From positions 10,131,001 through 10,195,000 of the forward strand of contig NC_057924.1 of the NCBI RefSeq assembly GCF_018873765.1: 64,000 bases of DNA, given 5' to 3'. The translations under genes and the position numbers were made by a program. The notes under the pieces were generated by a model. It was not told the origin of the DNA and made no database searches. It saw only the letters and a list, made by a program, of their open reading frames with translations. Positions 23,980 to 34,966 of the stretch are shown here, in pieces. Each line of letters starts with the position of its first letter. Within the stretch, counting starts at the first letter, position 1. The stretch comes from Telopea speciosissima (taxonomy: Eukaryota; Streptophyta; Magnoliopsida; Proteales; Proteaceae).

Positions 23980-24499
23980 TTCGCCTCTTTTGCTTTTTAA
24001 CTGAATCCCAAAAGACCAAACCCTTTTCAACAAAAATCTTTGAATCGATTCCTTGATGAAAGAACAAAATATGTTATCGACTTGTCCATCATCTCTGAGA
24101 TTTTGCAGTCTTGCTTCTACTGAAATTAAATCCCTCGAACACACACAGTGAACAAGAACGCTGGTTGTGGTGGCTTGTGATGCGTGGGTTCTTATTTCTT
24201 TTTAATCAGGACTGTTCATCAGGTATTCAGGTGGTTGTTCAAAGATTCCATATAGATGGAGATCAATCGTCTGACGTGTGGGTAAGGGAAAATTTTCGGA
24301 TGACGAATGGGTTGGGTCCCAGTCGTGCAGTGGGCCCATCTTACCTTTGGTTAGACTTAGGTCCACTGCACGTTTTCATTTGAAGTAAGCACTTCCCATT
24401 ATTCACATCGGACGGTCAAAGCTCTCGTTATATTCGACCGTTGGCACTTGGCAGGATTCAAAATTACCAAGGGGCGAGTAAAACTTCAAAAATATTTAA

Positions 24500-24923
24500 G
24501 GAAAAATTACATGATTAGCTACTTTTGGGTTTTCATTTATAAAACTGTCCACCTTATATTTGAGTTAACAAAAATAAACAAAAACAAATTTAGTGTTACA
24601 AAACTAGACAAAACAGTGATTCTCCTTCCTTCCTCGATAGTACCCCTTTGAAAAAATCTCTTTTTTTTTCCCTCTGTTACTTGGGATAGCAGAGAATGGC
24701 GGTGGCTGGGACAAGGGTAGGGTTGCAGGGAACAGAGGATGCCTGGGCGAAAAGGCAATGACAGGGGTAAAAATGTCTAAAAAAGTAAGTGTGGGAGGGA
24801 GAGACACTATTTTGTCCAGTTTTGTAAACCTTAACTTGTTTTTGTCTATTTTTGTTAACTCAAACATAGGGTTGACAGTTTTGTAAATGAAAACCCAAAA
24901 GTAGCTAATCATTTAATTTTCCC
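24500..24923. mobile_element. Mutator-type MITE with long inverted repeats
   Basis: The 424-bp element starts GGAAAAATTACATGATTAGC and ends GCTAATCATTTAATTTTCCC. The inverted arms extend about 120 bp each (GGGTTTTCATTTATAAAACTG on the left, its complement on the right). A perfect 9-bp target duplication AATATTTAA flanks it at 24491-24499 and 24924-24932. Long arms plus 9-bp duplications are the marks of Mutator-like elements. The interior has no coding capacity. It lies about 520 bp upstream of the start codon of the minus-strand gene at 20943-23979, in its likely promoter. Confidence 0.88.
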
Positions 24924-25020
24924 AATATTTAATGGGAAATTCACCTTGCGTCCTTTATTTTTTATTTTTTATTTTTTGTGAAATTCACCGTGCATCCTGT
25001 ACTCCTCTCACATGGGGAAG

Positions 25021-25178
25021 GAATCGTTATCCTCTCCTGTTATAGCATGGTACTGTAATGCATTTGCGGCAACTGCAGAGGCCATGTGCATCATGTGGGG
25101 TCTGTTGTGCCACATGGCCTCTTCAGTGCCACACAATGCGTTACAGCACCGTGCTGTTACGGGAGAGGATAAAAATTC
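25021..25178. mobile_element. Hairpin MITE with 10-bp target duplication
   Basis: The 158-bp element starts GAATCGTTATCCTCTCC and ends GGGAGAGGATAAAAATTC. The arms fold over about 70 bp, with GAGGCCATGTG near the tip in both. The flanks CATGGGGAAG at 25011-25020 and 25179-25188 are identical. The duplication length (9-11 bp) suggests a Mutator-like origin. It has no coding capacity. Confidence 0.85.
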
Positions 25179-25188
25179 CATGGGGAAG

Positions 25189-26305
25189 TGAAATGATCAC
25201 GTCAACCTATCCTCTTGATGCCCATGTGCAAGCAGCGTTGCACCAAAAGATCTCCCCTAACGAATGGTTAAATTACACTTTTTCTCTATATGTTTTAAAA
25301 ATTACTTAAACTACCTCTACTTTTTAAACTATTTAACACAAACCTAACCATTAGTGAATTTTGTTAGTTGCTAACGAGGGAGGTAAGGGTGTCAAAACCT
25401 AGCCCGAATCAGTAAGATTGATCGAAAAATCTAGATCGAATTGAACCAAACCAATCCTTATCAAATTGGTTTTGGACTAGGGTACGACAAAACAGGTTGA
25501 AAGTTGGACCGAACCTAACCGTTCTATATCTAAATCGAAAATCGAACCGAATGAAACCGATAAAAAATCCTTGAGTATAAGGTTTATGAATAAGTGAATT
25601 GATTATCCATTGATTTCAATATTAGTGAGAACATTTATGGTTATAAGGAGAATTGTTATAAATCAATGAGTATGAGGTTATAATAGAGAAAATGATTTGT
25701 AATAATATTCCCATATCTCAAGCAATTAGCTATTTCTACCACTTTTTTGCACTTTAGGCTCTATGGGGAGAAATATGAGCGGAAGGAGCTAATTTGAATC
25801 CCTCACATAAAATAAGAACAATCTTACATTCAAAGCCCTTTTTTAAACTTTTAGCAAGAACTTGTTTCAGTTGCATATTAGAAGAAATTCGAACAAATAT
25901 GTTAAAGTCATCATGGAGATAGGCTGAATACTCCAATCTAGCAAATGAAATTGGAAGAAACTGAAACCAACTTGGACTGACTGAATGAAACGATCCAAAC
26001 CGAAAATTGGATTGAACCCAATAAAAAAGTGAGACTGAATTGACAGTAACCTGTTAAGAAACCAAAAATCTAAAATAAAAGAAAGGGTTTTCTCATTAAT
26101 TTTCTTATGTATACATGTAAACCCGAAACTGGATTAGAGTGAACCGAACAATAGCCCGATTACAAATCAATATAAAAAAATAGATAAAAATACGTGCAGA
26201 TTTTTTTGGAGAGGGAGAGAGAAAAAGATCAGCAGGAGCGAAGCTCTAAACAGAAGCATATTTCCTGTAAATTCTATTATAAAAAAAGTTAGTATTACAT
26301 ATATA
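25189..26305. other. Intergenic, AT-rich, with ACCGAA/GAACC words
   Basis: No gene was found. From 25380 to about 26165 the sequence is rich in ACCGAA, GAACC and TTGGACC words, beginning AAGGGTGTCAAAACCTAGCCC. That is typical of the many non-autonomous repeats in this window with a GGGTGTMAA start. The other end could not be fixed. Confidence 0.4.
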
Positions 26306-26310
26306 GCGGG

Positions 26311-26353
<43 letters not shown>

Positions 26354-26378
26354 GCGTGTTCGATCCACGCTCACCGCA
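26306..26378 (+). tRNA. tRNA-Phe(GAA): tRNA-Phe (GAA)
   Basis: The 73-nt cloverleaf has the acceptor stem GCGGGGA/TCACCGC, D-arm GCTC..GAGC, anticodon loop CTGAAGA with anticodon GAA, and T-arm GCGTG-TTCGATC-CACGC. CCA is not encoded, as usual for a nuclear gene. The sequence matches plant cytosolic tRNA-Phe as I remember it, including the single G-A mismatch in the acceptor stem. Box A (TAGCTCAGTTGG) and box B (GTTCGATCC) for RNA polymerase III are inside the gene, and a TTTTT run follows about 7 nt downstream. It looks functional. Confidence 0.96.
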
Positions 26379-26421
26379 AATTATTTTTGCTAATCAATTC
26401 TTTCTATTTTGCCAAGTACTG

Positions 26422-26896
26422 AGGCCGGTAAATGGATAACCGAAAATTCGCATCCGAACCTGTTTAGAAGTATCCGTAGGAAATATCTGATCCGATCACA
26501 TCCGAATACGGTACGGATCGGATGTAATCGATTCGATATTTCTGGTCAAATACTAATACCTCTAAATGGATTCGGATGAGGACCTAAACGATACGGATCG
26601 GATGTAATCGGATTCGATATTTCCTGGTCGATACCGATACCTCTAAATGGATTCCCCTAGTGGATACAATTCACTCTCAATCCATAGTTTTAGATCATGA
26701 TTCTCTTCTCCTCATATTCTAGAACCTGTTGAATCTTCAAAAACCCTCAAGATTGTTATTTACTTAATTTTTTATAATTAAGTATTCGGATTCGGATTTT
26801 TATAGGAGTATACGGATTTTTTCCGGATATCTCTAATCGAATACGGAGATGGATGCGGATCAAATTCGGATTTTCAGTTATCCATTTACAGCCCTA
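26422..26896. repeat. Terminal-inverted-repeat element (GTAAATGGATAAC family)
   Basis: The left end reads AGGCCGGTAAATGGATAACC and the right end GGTTATCCATTTACAGCCCTA-like (GTTATCCATTTACAGCC). Inside are repeated CGGATCGGATGTAATCG and TTCGGATT words. It cuts off the 5' side of the eRF1 copy that starts directly after it. No target duplication is clear. Relatives with GTAAATGGATAGCC or GATGTAAAT ends lie at about 33207 and 34077-34254. Confidence 0.65.
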
Positions 26897-27926
26897 GTCA
26901 CAAGATGTTGGGTGATGAATTTGGAACTGTTTCAAACATCATCAGAGGTTGAAGCTTCACAATAAGGTTCCTCGTAATGGATTAGTGCTTTATACTGGCA
27001 CCATTGTAACTGAAGATGGTAAAGAAAAGAAGGTAACCTTTGATCTTGAGCCTTTCTATACCAATAAATGTTTCTTGATATCTGTGTGATAATAAGTTCC
27101 ATACTGAAGCTCTAAATGAATTGTCAGAGTCTGATGATAAATTTGGTTTTATAGTCAAGGATGGGAATGGGACTATTTTTGGTACTTTAAGTGGTAATAC
27201 ACGCGAAGTGCTTCACAAATTCACTGTTGATCTCCCAAAGAAGCATGGAAGAGGAGGTCAGTCAGCTCTACGATTTGCTCGTCTTCGAATGGAGAAACGC
27301 CATAATTATGTAAGGAAGAAAGCCAAATGTTACAGGACTAATACTAACTGGTGCAGCTGACTTGAAAACAGAGTTGAGTCAGTCAGATATGTTTGATCCA
27401 CACCTTCAGGCAAAGATACTAAATGTAGTTAATGTTTCATATGGGGGAGAGAATGGTTTTAATCAGGCCATTGAGCTATCTTCGGGGATTCTGTCCAATG
27501 TGAAGTTTATACAGGAAAAGCGTTTGATTGGAAAGTATTTTGAGGAGATCAGAAATGGGTGCTTGTGAGACACTTATTGTGTGGGAAAGTTTGGATCTTA
27601 ATAGGTATAAGTTGAAGAACATTGTTACAGGTGAGGCTCATGTAAAGCACTTTAACAAGGATGAAGAGGTTAACCAGTCTAACTTCCATGATTCAACCAC
27701 TGGTGCTGACCTAGAGATTCAAGATAAGAAGTTACTGCTTGAGTGGTTTGCTAATGAATATTTGCGTTTTGGTTGCACACTTCAGTTTGTCACAAACAAA
27801 TCCCAGGAAGGGTCTCAGTTCTGCAGAGGATTTGGCGGTATCGATGGTATACTTCGTTCTCAGCTTGATTTGAGGGTATTTGACGAGGTGTCAGATGATG
27901 GAGAAATATATGACAATTTCGATTAA
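26897..27926 (+). pseudogene. eRF1: Translation release factor eRF1, 5'-truncated and broken copy
   Basis: eRF1 recognises all three stop codons in the cytosolic ribosome and triggers peptide release. This copy starts at about residue 50 ([12 protein letters not shown]) and runs to the C-terminus. Readable blocks are [20 protein letters not shown], then [20 protein letters not shown]. Next come the catalytic GGQ loop ([20 protein letters not shown]), [26 protein letters not shown] and FVTNKSQEGSQFCRGFGG, ending NFD-TAA. Three stretches expected in the family are missing: about 20 residues after SNI, about 15 after NYVRK, and about 18 after YFEEI. There is also a frameshift near 27070. The N-terminal NIKS and YxCxxxF stop-reading motifs are damaged or lost, so no working protein can be made. 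Plant eRF1 coding sequences usually lack introns, so the absence of coding introns says nothing about retroposition. Confidence 0.92.
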
Positions 27927-28173
27927 CAATCAATCAACCCTTGGTAAATGCCAGTGCAGACAGAAGGATGGAAGAACGAAGGGAAAGTCAGCACTGGTTA
28001 TGTGAGCAATGATGGTCGCTGTTGCTCTTCTCTTGCTGCACCAGAAGTTGTACAGAATATTTATGAAGGTTAATTTCCTACTCAATTCTCTTCCTCTATG
28101 TTGCATGGCTATATTGACCCCTGCTTTGCATTATCATATTTCTAACAAGACTGCTACCTGCTTGATGAATTAG
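27924..28173 (+). promoter_or_regulatory. eRF1 stop context and candidate 3'UTR intron (relic)
   Basis: The terminal TAA (27924-27926) is followed by CAATCA, which fits the CARYYA readthrough consensus known from tobamovirus leaky stops. A candidate intron follows at 28079-28173, starting GTTAATTTCC after AAG and ending GATGAATTAG, about 150 nt downstream of the stop. Plant eRF1 mRNAs have been reported to be self-regulated through a readthrough-prone stop and 3'UTR introns that attract nonsense-mediated decay. The layout here fits that. In this dead copy it can only be a relic. Confidence 0.45.
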
Positions 28174-28386
28174 GGGGGGAGCTTGGTATGGTGATTTCAC
28201 AATATTTGGCGATGAAGCAGCTGTACCTGTTTGCTCGAGAAAGAAAAGGGCTATTTCTTCCTTGACTTATGGAGCAATCCTTGTTCATCAGGTGCTTTGG
28301 GTGTGAATGGGATCAGGCCCTTGTGCCTGTATTGGATTGGCAGTTTGGAACCTTATCTTGAGTTCTCCATGGATGTTTAGTAGCTA

Positions 28387-28390
28387 CTAC

Positions 28391-28425
<35 letters not shown>
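28387..28425 (+). repeat. CTG/CTA trinucleotide microsatellite
   Basis: A run of CTG units with a few CTA interruptions lies in the former eRF1 3' flank. Both ends are followed by TCTCCATGGAT-like sequence (28365 and 28427), which suggests local slippage or duplication. Confidence 0.85.
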
Positions 28426-28550
28426 CTCTCCATGGATCTATAGTCCTCACTCTTCTGGTCTTGTTTAAGTTGCCTCTGTTTTCATTGGTAATATATATTA
28501 CATTAATAATCTAAAAATATGAATGGCTAGATTGAATGACCATACACCCC

Positions 28551-28610
28551 CTGTTTTTGCTGGGCTGGACCTTCCAGCTCCCGCAATGGCTGGAGGAGAG
28601 GGAGGAGAGC
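28551..28610. repeat. Half copy of the GCTGGACCTTCCAGC palindromic repeat
   Basis: GTTTTTGCTGGGCTGGACC..CCAGCTCCCGCAATGGCTGGAGGAGAG matches one arm of the palindrome at 47695-47850. Only one arm is present, so it is a fragment. Confidence 0.55.
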
Positions 28611-29381
28611 CAAACTGAAATAGAGTCGATCATTACCTTTGGGAACTGCCACTGTCAAGTGAGTTCCTCCCCTGCACTCGTGAGGGGGAAAACCGAACAT
28701 GAATCAATAAGAAGTGATTCAAGTCTTTAGAGAAGTGTCTTAAAGACTGTGACTTCTCCAAAGATTTTTGGGGAATGAGTCAAGTATCCTAATCAATGGA
28801 TAGACTAACATGGTAAGTGTCAATTATCCTAGTCAATGGGTGAGCTATGAAGACTCATATGGTAATAGGAACAAAGTAGATGCTGATTCTGATGCTGATG
28901 CCAAATACCCAAAAACAGAAAGAAAAAAAAAATATATTTCTCAGAAATAATCCAATGGAAAGGTTATCAAACAGAAATCAAGAATCATGCCTCAGATTCT
29001 GCAGCTTTCTTGATAACATTGTGACATACAATCTTATGAAACTGCACAAATTGAAGAACAGTTTTGAGAGGAAAAATGAAGTGGAAAGGTATCTATTTGA
29101 TATATCGTTGACAAAGCATGAAAGCCTGTACAGTCTGTATGAATCACTTACAAAAACAAGACGGAAAGGAAACGCCCTTCCAAGAGAATCTCAGTTGCAG
29201 AGTATATGCAATATACAGAGATAAACAAACCCTCCTTTATCTTCAATGACTGAATTGAAGAAACAAATTGTAAAGAGTGTTTCCTACTTACACAGACTAT
29301 ATATGGGATCCGATCACCACCATTGGAGATCTAAAACTACAACAACAAAATGTATTTACAATCTCTAAACACCAAAGCCAT
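28611..29381. other. Intergenic between eRF1 relic and F-box gene
   Basis: No gene was found. The last few hundred bases are AT-rich and include the probable 3'UTR and polyadenylation region of the minus-strand F-box gene ending at 29382. Confidence 0.45.
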
Positions 29382-30141
29382 TCAATGACTAATGCATTTC
29401 GACCAAAGCTCATCCTCAGGCGAATTGAACAAAGCTACACTGATGTCAGAGAGCTTTTTCCCACTGATTCGAGACTTGGGACACCTTTTCTGCCTAGGAG
29501 CATTCGGTGCTTCAGGGCTTTCGAGTTCGAAATCACTGCTCAAAGTCCTTAAACCAGTAATCTTCTTCGCCCGTGGTGTACTGTACGCGAAGTGATATTG
29601 CTTTGCTATCAAAGTCTGAGAAAGCCACAAGCAAAAATTAGCCACAAAGCACAGAAAGAACAGATTTTTAGAAGCTAAAATCGATTCTTGTGGGTTCTCT
29701 GAACTTACCGCATCTTTGATTAACTTAGATACTTGAATAAGCTGCTTCAGATCGTCATGATCTACGAAGCATAATACACGGACCTGGACAAGCACAAAAG
29801 GAGATTGTTAGGAACATTCTGTAAATAAACAAGAGGAAAAATTATTTTGGCTTGTGAAATGAGTTGTTACCACTTACCAGAATGTCCTGAGGCAAGGCTT
29901 GAAGAAGAGACTCGTCACTGTCACTTTCCCTGTTCCTTGTCATAATCTGACGCCTTTTTGATGGAGTTCTGAATTGAGAACTATGAGGAAGAGTATCCAC
30001 ACAGTTTGAAACAATAATTCTTTTCCTCCCCATTGCTCGTGTATAATAAACAAATCCTAATTCTTCCTCTATTGTATCCACATTCGAAGGATTAAAGCTA
30101 CTCTTCTTCGCACTAGAACCGCCGAATTTCCCCAACGCCAT
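29382..30141 (-). CDS. SKIP27-like: F-box protein of the SKIP27/FBS (F-box stress-induced) type
   Basis: Three exons on the minus strand: 30141-29878, 29783-29709 and 29615-29382, all GT-AG and in phase, giving about 190 residues. That is close to the usual length of this family. The product starts MALGKF, carries a basic FRTPSKRRQ stretch, then a short F-box split by both introns (LLQALPQDIL, VRVLCFVDHDDLKQLIQVSK), then HFAYSTPRAK and a basic C-terminal tail. F-box proteins bind SKP1 and bring targets to SCF ubiquitin ligases. FBS members are small, act at least partly in the nucleus and respond to stress and wounding hormones. The frame is intact, and the upstream region has a TATA box and ACGTG elements. 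The assignment rests on motif order and remembered family features. Confidence 0.88.
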
Positions 30142-30487
30142 TTCTCTTGAAGATTTTGATTTAGAACGGATTCGAAACTGAAAAATCTACCAAAATTTCT
30201 TCAACAAGATTGGTTCTTTTACTTGCTGAAACCAAACAAAAGCTCTCCCTTGCTCTGTTATGCTCTGTTGTACTCTGCATTTCGTTAACAACCAGTGTCA
30301 ACATAAACCCATCAACAAACTACCTATTTAAAACCCTAATAAATAGTAGCAAATTCCAAACAAGAATTAATTCCAGTATCTTTCTACAAAACAGTGAAAT
30401 CCAATTACAGTTTTCCATACCTGATGAACCCTAAATCCACTTAGCCCGTAAACACCGCGGTAACACCCTTAACTTCTCGAACCTTTC

Positions 30488-30763
30488 CTTATATAGACCC
30501 CAATTTTAAGAGAAAAAATGTACGCGTTTTACTGGAAGGACCTGGAAGGAACGGGCTTCCTCTTCCATTACCACTAGGTAAACGTGGCAACAGCTGTGTT
30601 CTTTATCCATCATATTTCCTATGAGAATGCAACACGTGTTAGGCATCCAATGGTTATGAGATATTTATCCTTCGTATCGGTTGTGTACGCGTTGCATTTT
30701 AAAACCTACGTGGTGGCGGTTCTCTGTCAAATTGCGTAATATAGCCGTTGGGATAGACACGTG
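30488..30763 (-). promoter_or_regulatory. Promoter of the SKIP27-like gene: TATA box and four ACGTG elements
   Basis: On the minus strand a TATATAAG box (30495-30488) sits about 350 bp upstream of the ATG, implying a leader of roughly 320 nt. Further upstream are ACGT-core sites of the G-box/ABRE class: ACGTGGC at 30582-30588, palindromic CACGTG at 30633-30638 and 30758-30763, and ACGTGG at 30708-30713. Such sites bind bZIP and bHLH factors. Their density fits the stress and abscisic-acid responses known in this family. Confidence 0.6.
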
Positions 30764-31039
30764 TCGGTCATAGAGATGGAAAAGTGGAAAAGTTGAAAAG
30801 TTTAGTTTTAAGGAAAGTTCCTGGGTGCTGATGTGGATGCTTGGTCGGTTAAGTCGGCTGCTGCGTTGATAGCTTCAGAACATTCACAGACGCTTCGCCG
30901 TTGATTCAGTAGACAGATCGGAGTTAAGGGTATTTTGGTAAAGTGGATGTCTCTCCCTCCCTCGATTGTTTTAAAATTGTGAAACCGTGTCTCTAACATC
31001 TGAATGAAAAAGTTTGTACTTTGTAGCGAATTTAGATCT

Positions 31040-31183
31040 TCTCCAGGGATCCCAGCACACCTAGGATGCTGCCGGTCGTTGGGTTGTGTCGCACATATTT
31101 CTAGGTGTGTGTCGAGATGTGTGAGGCACAACTTGATCGTTGGATGCCCCTAGCAACACCTTGGGCGTTGGGTTCCCTGGAGA
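31040..31183. repeat. Short MITE with TCTCCAGGGA inverted ends
   Basis: The 144-bp element begins TCTCCAGGGATCCCAGC and ends GGGTTCCCTGGAGA. The interior is rich in GTTGGG and TGTGTC. No clear target duplication was seen. Confidence 0.5.
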
Positions 31184-32573
31184 CGATCCTGATCCCTTTG
31201 TAGCACGGTTTCAAATATGGTATTGGATATTAATACTTTGGCCATTAATTGTGACAAGGGTAAAATTATAAAAAAAATCATTTTAGGTAAAGGTTCTCGA
31301 GCTGTTGAGGTAGATACACTAGCACGTTTGTGTTTATCTCTCTCTCTTTTATATGCAATGTCTTCGCTACCTTCTAATGTACGATATTATTTTATCATAT
31401 CTCATAGGTGGATTTATCTATGCTATTTGCTAAGAGAACCCTTTCCCATTCATTTTTCAAGAAAAGAAAAAATAACCTTAAAAAATAGAATTGCCCCGGT
31501 GCCCGAACATAGAGGAACGCAAAATGATTGTTCCATCCTTATGAAATGCAAAAATCTCACCTCTGTTGATGCTTCCATGCACACTCCCATTGACCCTTAC
31601 ATTGACGCAGGAGCCATGCTGTCTTTTACGGAATCTTCTCTTTTTAAGAAAATAGGGGCAAAAATGCAAAATCATCTAATTTGGGCTGAGTCGATCGAAC
31701 TATATCAATATCAATGGAATCTGATGTTGTAATCAATATCGATATTTTAAAAAAGGGCAAAAGAACATTGCCAAATTGTTTAGCATAAACTAGCACCTCC
31801 TTGCGTCAATCTTTCTGCTTTCTCAAATAAAATGACATATCTACTCCTATAAAAAGAGAGGGCTAGGGAGTACCAAATGGACAGGAAACTCAATCCAGAA
31901 AAGGGCAAAAAAAAAGAAAAAAAGGAAAATGCTCTTAAGTAAACCTCCATAGACCATGCATCATTCTTTGTCTCTCTTTGATATTTCTGTAAATCAATGG
32001 TCAATGTTGGTGGCAAGTAACTACAATGAAAACGTTGATTAAATTATAAGGTTGACTGCGTCCTATGATTTTGCATATTGGAAAATTTGGGTCACCTACC
32101 ACCATGTACCAAATAATAGCTATCAGAAAATCCAATTACTGTCCTCCATCTGTCATTCAGATAAGGAATCTTATTTTTTATTTGACAAAAGATAAGGATT
32201 GTGAGTCATACACGTAACACGAGAAAGACCTTCCATCCATAAGCCCAATTATATTGATCTTTAGTCAGCCTAACTATTACAATAATTTCGCTGTTATAAC
32301 ATTTAATAAACATGAAATACATATGCATTTTAGATTAAAAAAAATATATATGCACTTTAGACAGCATTCTATTAGTGGAGGCGTTGGCAATCCGAAGTCG
32401 TATGCTGGAAGCTATGTTGGATTATTTAATTCATGCACCTCATGACATTTCAGTGGTTGTGCTGCATGTACTAGAGAATATTTTTATTTTTCACTCAGCC
32501 TCTTATTTAGGGAGACTAAGACAATAGCTCACCACTTAACCAGGAAGGTTCTGTCGATAACATGTACTATAAC
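31184..32573. other. Intergenic, no supported gene
   Basis: A 171-codon open stretch at 31217-31732 has no recognisable domain. Its middle (31490-31660: CCGGTGCCCGAACATAGAGG.., GACGCAGGAGCC) belongs to the dispersed repeat family seen at 17270 and 55880, so I treat it as chance. The rest is AT-rich. Confidence 0.45.
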
Positions 32574-32581
32574 CTTGCAAT

Positions 32582-33140
32582 TAGGGGCGCAAGTTTGGTC
32601 CTGTGGACCCGAACCCACCTTGGTCCGCCCTGAGCCCCAAAAAGGCCTGGGCTGACATATTTGGCCCTGAGAGCAGCAGGTCAGGGCTGGAAATTTTTGG
32701 CTCTGAGTTAGGGTCGGGTCGGGCTAGGGTTGAGACCTCGGGCTAAGTTTGGCCCGCCCGACCCGACCTTATTTTAAATTATATTATAAAATATATATTT
32801 ATATAATATATATATATTATAAACTTTAAACGTCACCCACATTTTATTATATAATATATTATATATGAAGACAATAAGTGATATAATACATTTTATTACA
32901 TTGTTAATTTACGTTAAATTAATAATTTTTTCCCGACCCATTCAAGCCCATGCATTTTCTTCCCCCTCCCCATGATCTGGGCCAATCAGGGTCAGCCCGG
33001 CTTGACCCTGAGGGCGGGTCAGGGTTGGATTTTTCTGGCCCTAAGTCAGGGTCAGGTCGGGCCTGGGCCCAGGTAAGGGGACTTAGGGTTGGGCTAAGGT
33101 TCTATAAAGCCCGGTCCAACCCGACCCTGTTGCAGCGCTT
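32582..33140 (+). mobile_element. hAT-like non-autonomous element, family copy A
   Basis: The 559-bp element starts TAGGGGCGCAAGTTTGG and ends CCCTGTTGCAGCGCTT. An 8-bp target duplication CTTGCAAT (32574-32581 and 33141-33148) is perfect. Both ends are GC-rich (GGGTCGGG, CCCGACCC) around an AT-rich centre (32770-32930). There is no coding capacity. Copies B (34379-34966) and C (36692-37237) share ends and interior. The 8-bp duplication fits hAT-type transposition. Confidence 0.88.
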
Positions 33141-34378
33141 CTTGCAATTATGTGTTTGTCACATTCAGATGAGTAAGATTTTTTCCTTCAAAAAAGAAAA
33201 AAGAAAAAAGAGTAAGGACGTAAATGGATAGCCAAAAATGCGTATTCGATTCATGTTTATGGATGATTAGGATATAATCCGTATTCGGAAAATCAATGTC
33301 TGAAAATTATTTGAATTTATTCAAAAACTATATTATTAGATCTAATTATAAAAATATGATTACATATTAATTTATAAATATATGAATTATTGTTAATGTT
33401 ACAAACGTTTGATAATTGTTTTCAAGTCACAAGGCATTTATTCTGCCATGTGTTCAAATGATATGGCCATTCCTACTATTGGATAGATCTAGATTAGTTT
33501 CATATCAAATTTCAAAGTCTAATTTAATAAAATACCCCTTTTGAATAAGCACACATCCCATGTATGTTCATAAATGTATGAATATGTATGACATTACCCT
33601 ACACTCTCCCAACTTTGAGTGGGAACCAACGGTTTCGATTAAAAAAATGTAAAATGGATGTCTAAGATTATTTTTTTGTTTGGGTGAATATAATGTCTAA
33701 GATTTATCTTGTGATTTTTTGGAAACATCATCTTCCATTGTTACATGGATAACTATCCAAATAAATAATATTTTATTAGAAAATAGAATGCGACTAGATC
33801 GCATTCTTGGTTCTCCTGCACCGCACACAAGGGAAGGCAAAATGACCGCCCCACCCCTTATTAGTTCACAACATATTACATGTAATTTTTTTTGGTAAAG
33901 ATATTATGTAATTAAATAAGAAATTAAATTAAAGAAAAAGATTCATGCGACCATCTATGTAATTTCAAATGGACTCTTCAACATCAACCCCTAGTGGGTA
34001 GTGCCTTCAGTCTTTCAACATCAACTCTAATCGAGTTTTTTGTCTTCTCCAGTTCTCCTTTACTCAATGTGAACTAAAGATGTAAATATATAGTCGAAAG
34101 ACCATATCCATTCTTTTTATTTTTTTAAGAAGAATCCGTATTTGAAAATTCAGTATTCAAAAATTATTTGAATTCGTTCAAAAACTAATCGGATGTGAAT
34201 GTGAATAGTGTTATATTTGATTTATATTCGATCCATTCACATCTCTAGTTAAGAGAACTTCATAAGACAATGTTCCATGTTCAGAATGGTTATGACGAAA
34301 TCAAAAACATATATTCAAATATAATCATTTTTCTTAAGTGCCTTAGCCCATGAGGGAGGGGAGAGAAGATTTAGAGGC
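33141..34378. other. AT-rich intergenic sequence with GTAAATGGAT-type repeats
   Basis: A repeat beginning GACGTAAATGGATAGCC at 33207, with no fixed right end, belongs to the family at 26422. A short complete-looking copy lies at 34077-34254 (AGATGTAAATATATAG.. CCATTCACATCTCTAG). No gene was found. Confidence 0.45.
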
Positions 34379-34966
34379 TAGGGGTGCAACAGGGTCGGGT
34401 TGGACCAGGTTTTTAAAAATCAAGGCCCAACCCAGGGCCTCTAAGGTTCAGCTCAAGCCTGATCCGATCTTTACCTGGGTTGAGATATTTCATCCAAGGC
34501 CCATCCCTATCGGGCTCAGGACGGGCCAGATTTTGACCTATTTTATCATTAGATCATTTGGTTAGTCTAATAATAACCTTTTTTTTTTAATAAGTAGACC
34601 GAAAGTGAATTCATGACCTCTTAATTGTAAAATGTTGGTCTTTGCCAAGTAAGCTATCCCCTTAGAGTTATAACCAATTTTGAAAATATAAACCATCTAT
34701 CCTTATTTGTGGACTTCCATTCCCTTGGATTTGTTAGATACTAGGATTTATATAGCAACAACTCAATTCTTAATCAAATTATATGTATAGGGCTTGGCGG
34801 GCCAAGTCCAGCCCAGGCCCCACCCGGCCCAGCCCTAACTCGGGTCTAGGAATTTCAACCCTGACCCACCCTTCAGGCTGTAAAGTGTAAACCCAACTCA
34901 TGCCCTACTGGGTTCAGGGCGGGCTTCAGGTGGGTTTGGGCTTGTCGGGCCAAACTTGCACCCCTA
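34379..34966 (-). mobile_element. hAT-like non-autonomous element, family copy B (reversed)
   Basis: The 588-bp element starts TAGGGGTGCAACAGGGTCGG and ends CCAAACTTGCACCCCTA, the reverse orientation of copies A and C. The flanks TTAGAGGC (34371-34378) and TTAGAGGT (34967-34974) match at 7 of 8 positions. The interior is more diverged than in A and C, so this copy may be older or belong to a subfamily. Confidence 0.82.

Noticed and set aside
23980-24144. N-terminal extension of the minus-strand gene to 24144
   Set aside because: The codon at 24144 is GTG, and the first ATG in frame with the downstream exons is at 23979.
29392-29595. Plus-strand reading over the SKIP27-like last exon
   Set aside because: Antisense shadow of a well-supported spliced gene.
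31217-31732. 171-codon open reading frame on the plus strand
   Set aside because: No recognisable domain, overlaps a dispersed repeat family seen at 17270 and 55880, and has no splice or start context to support it.
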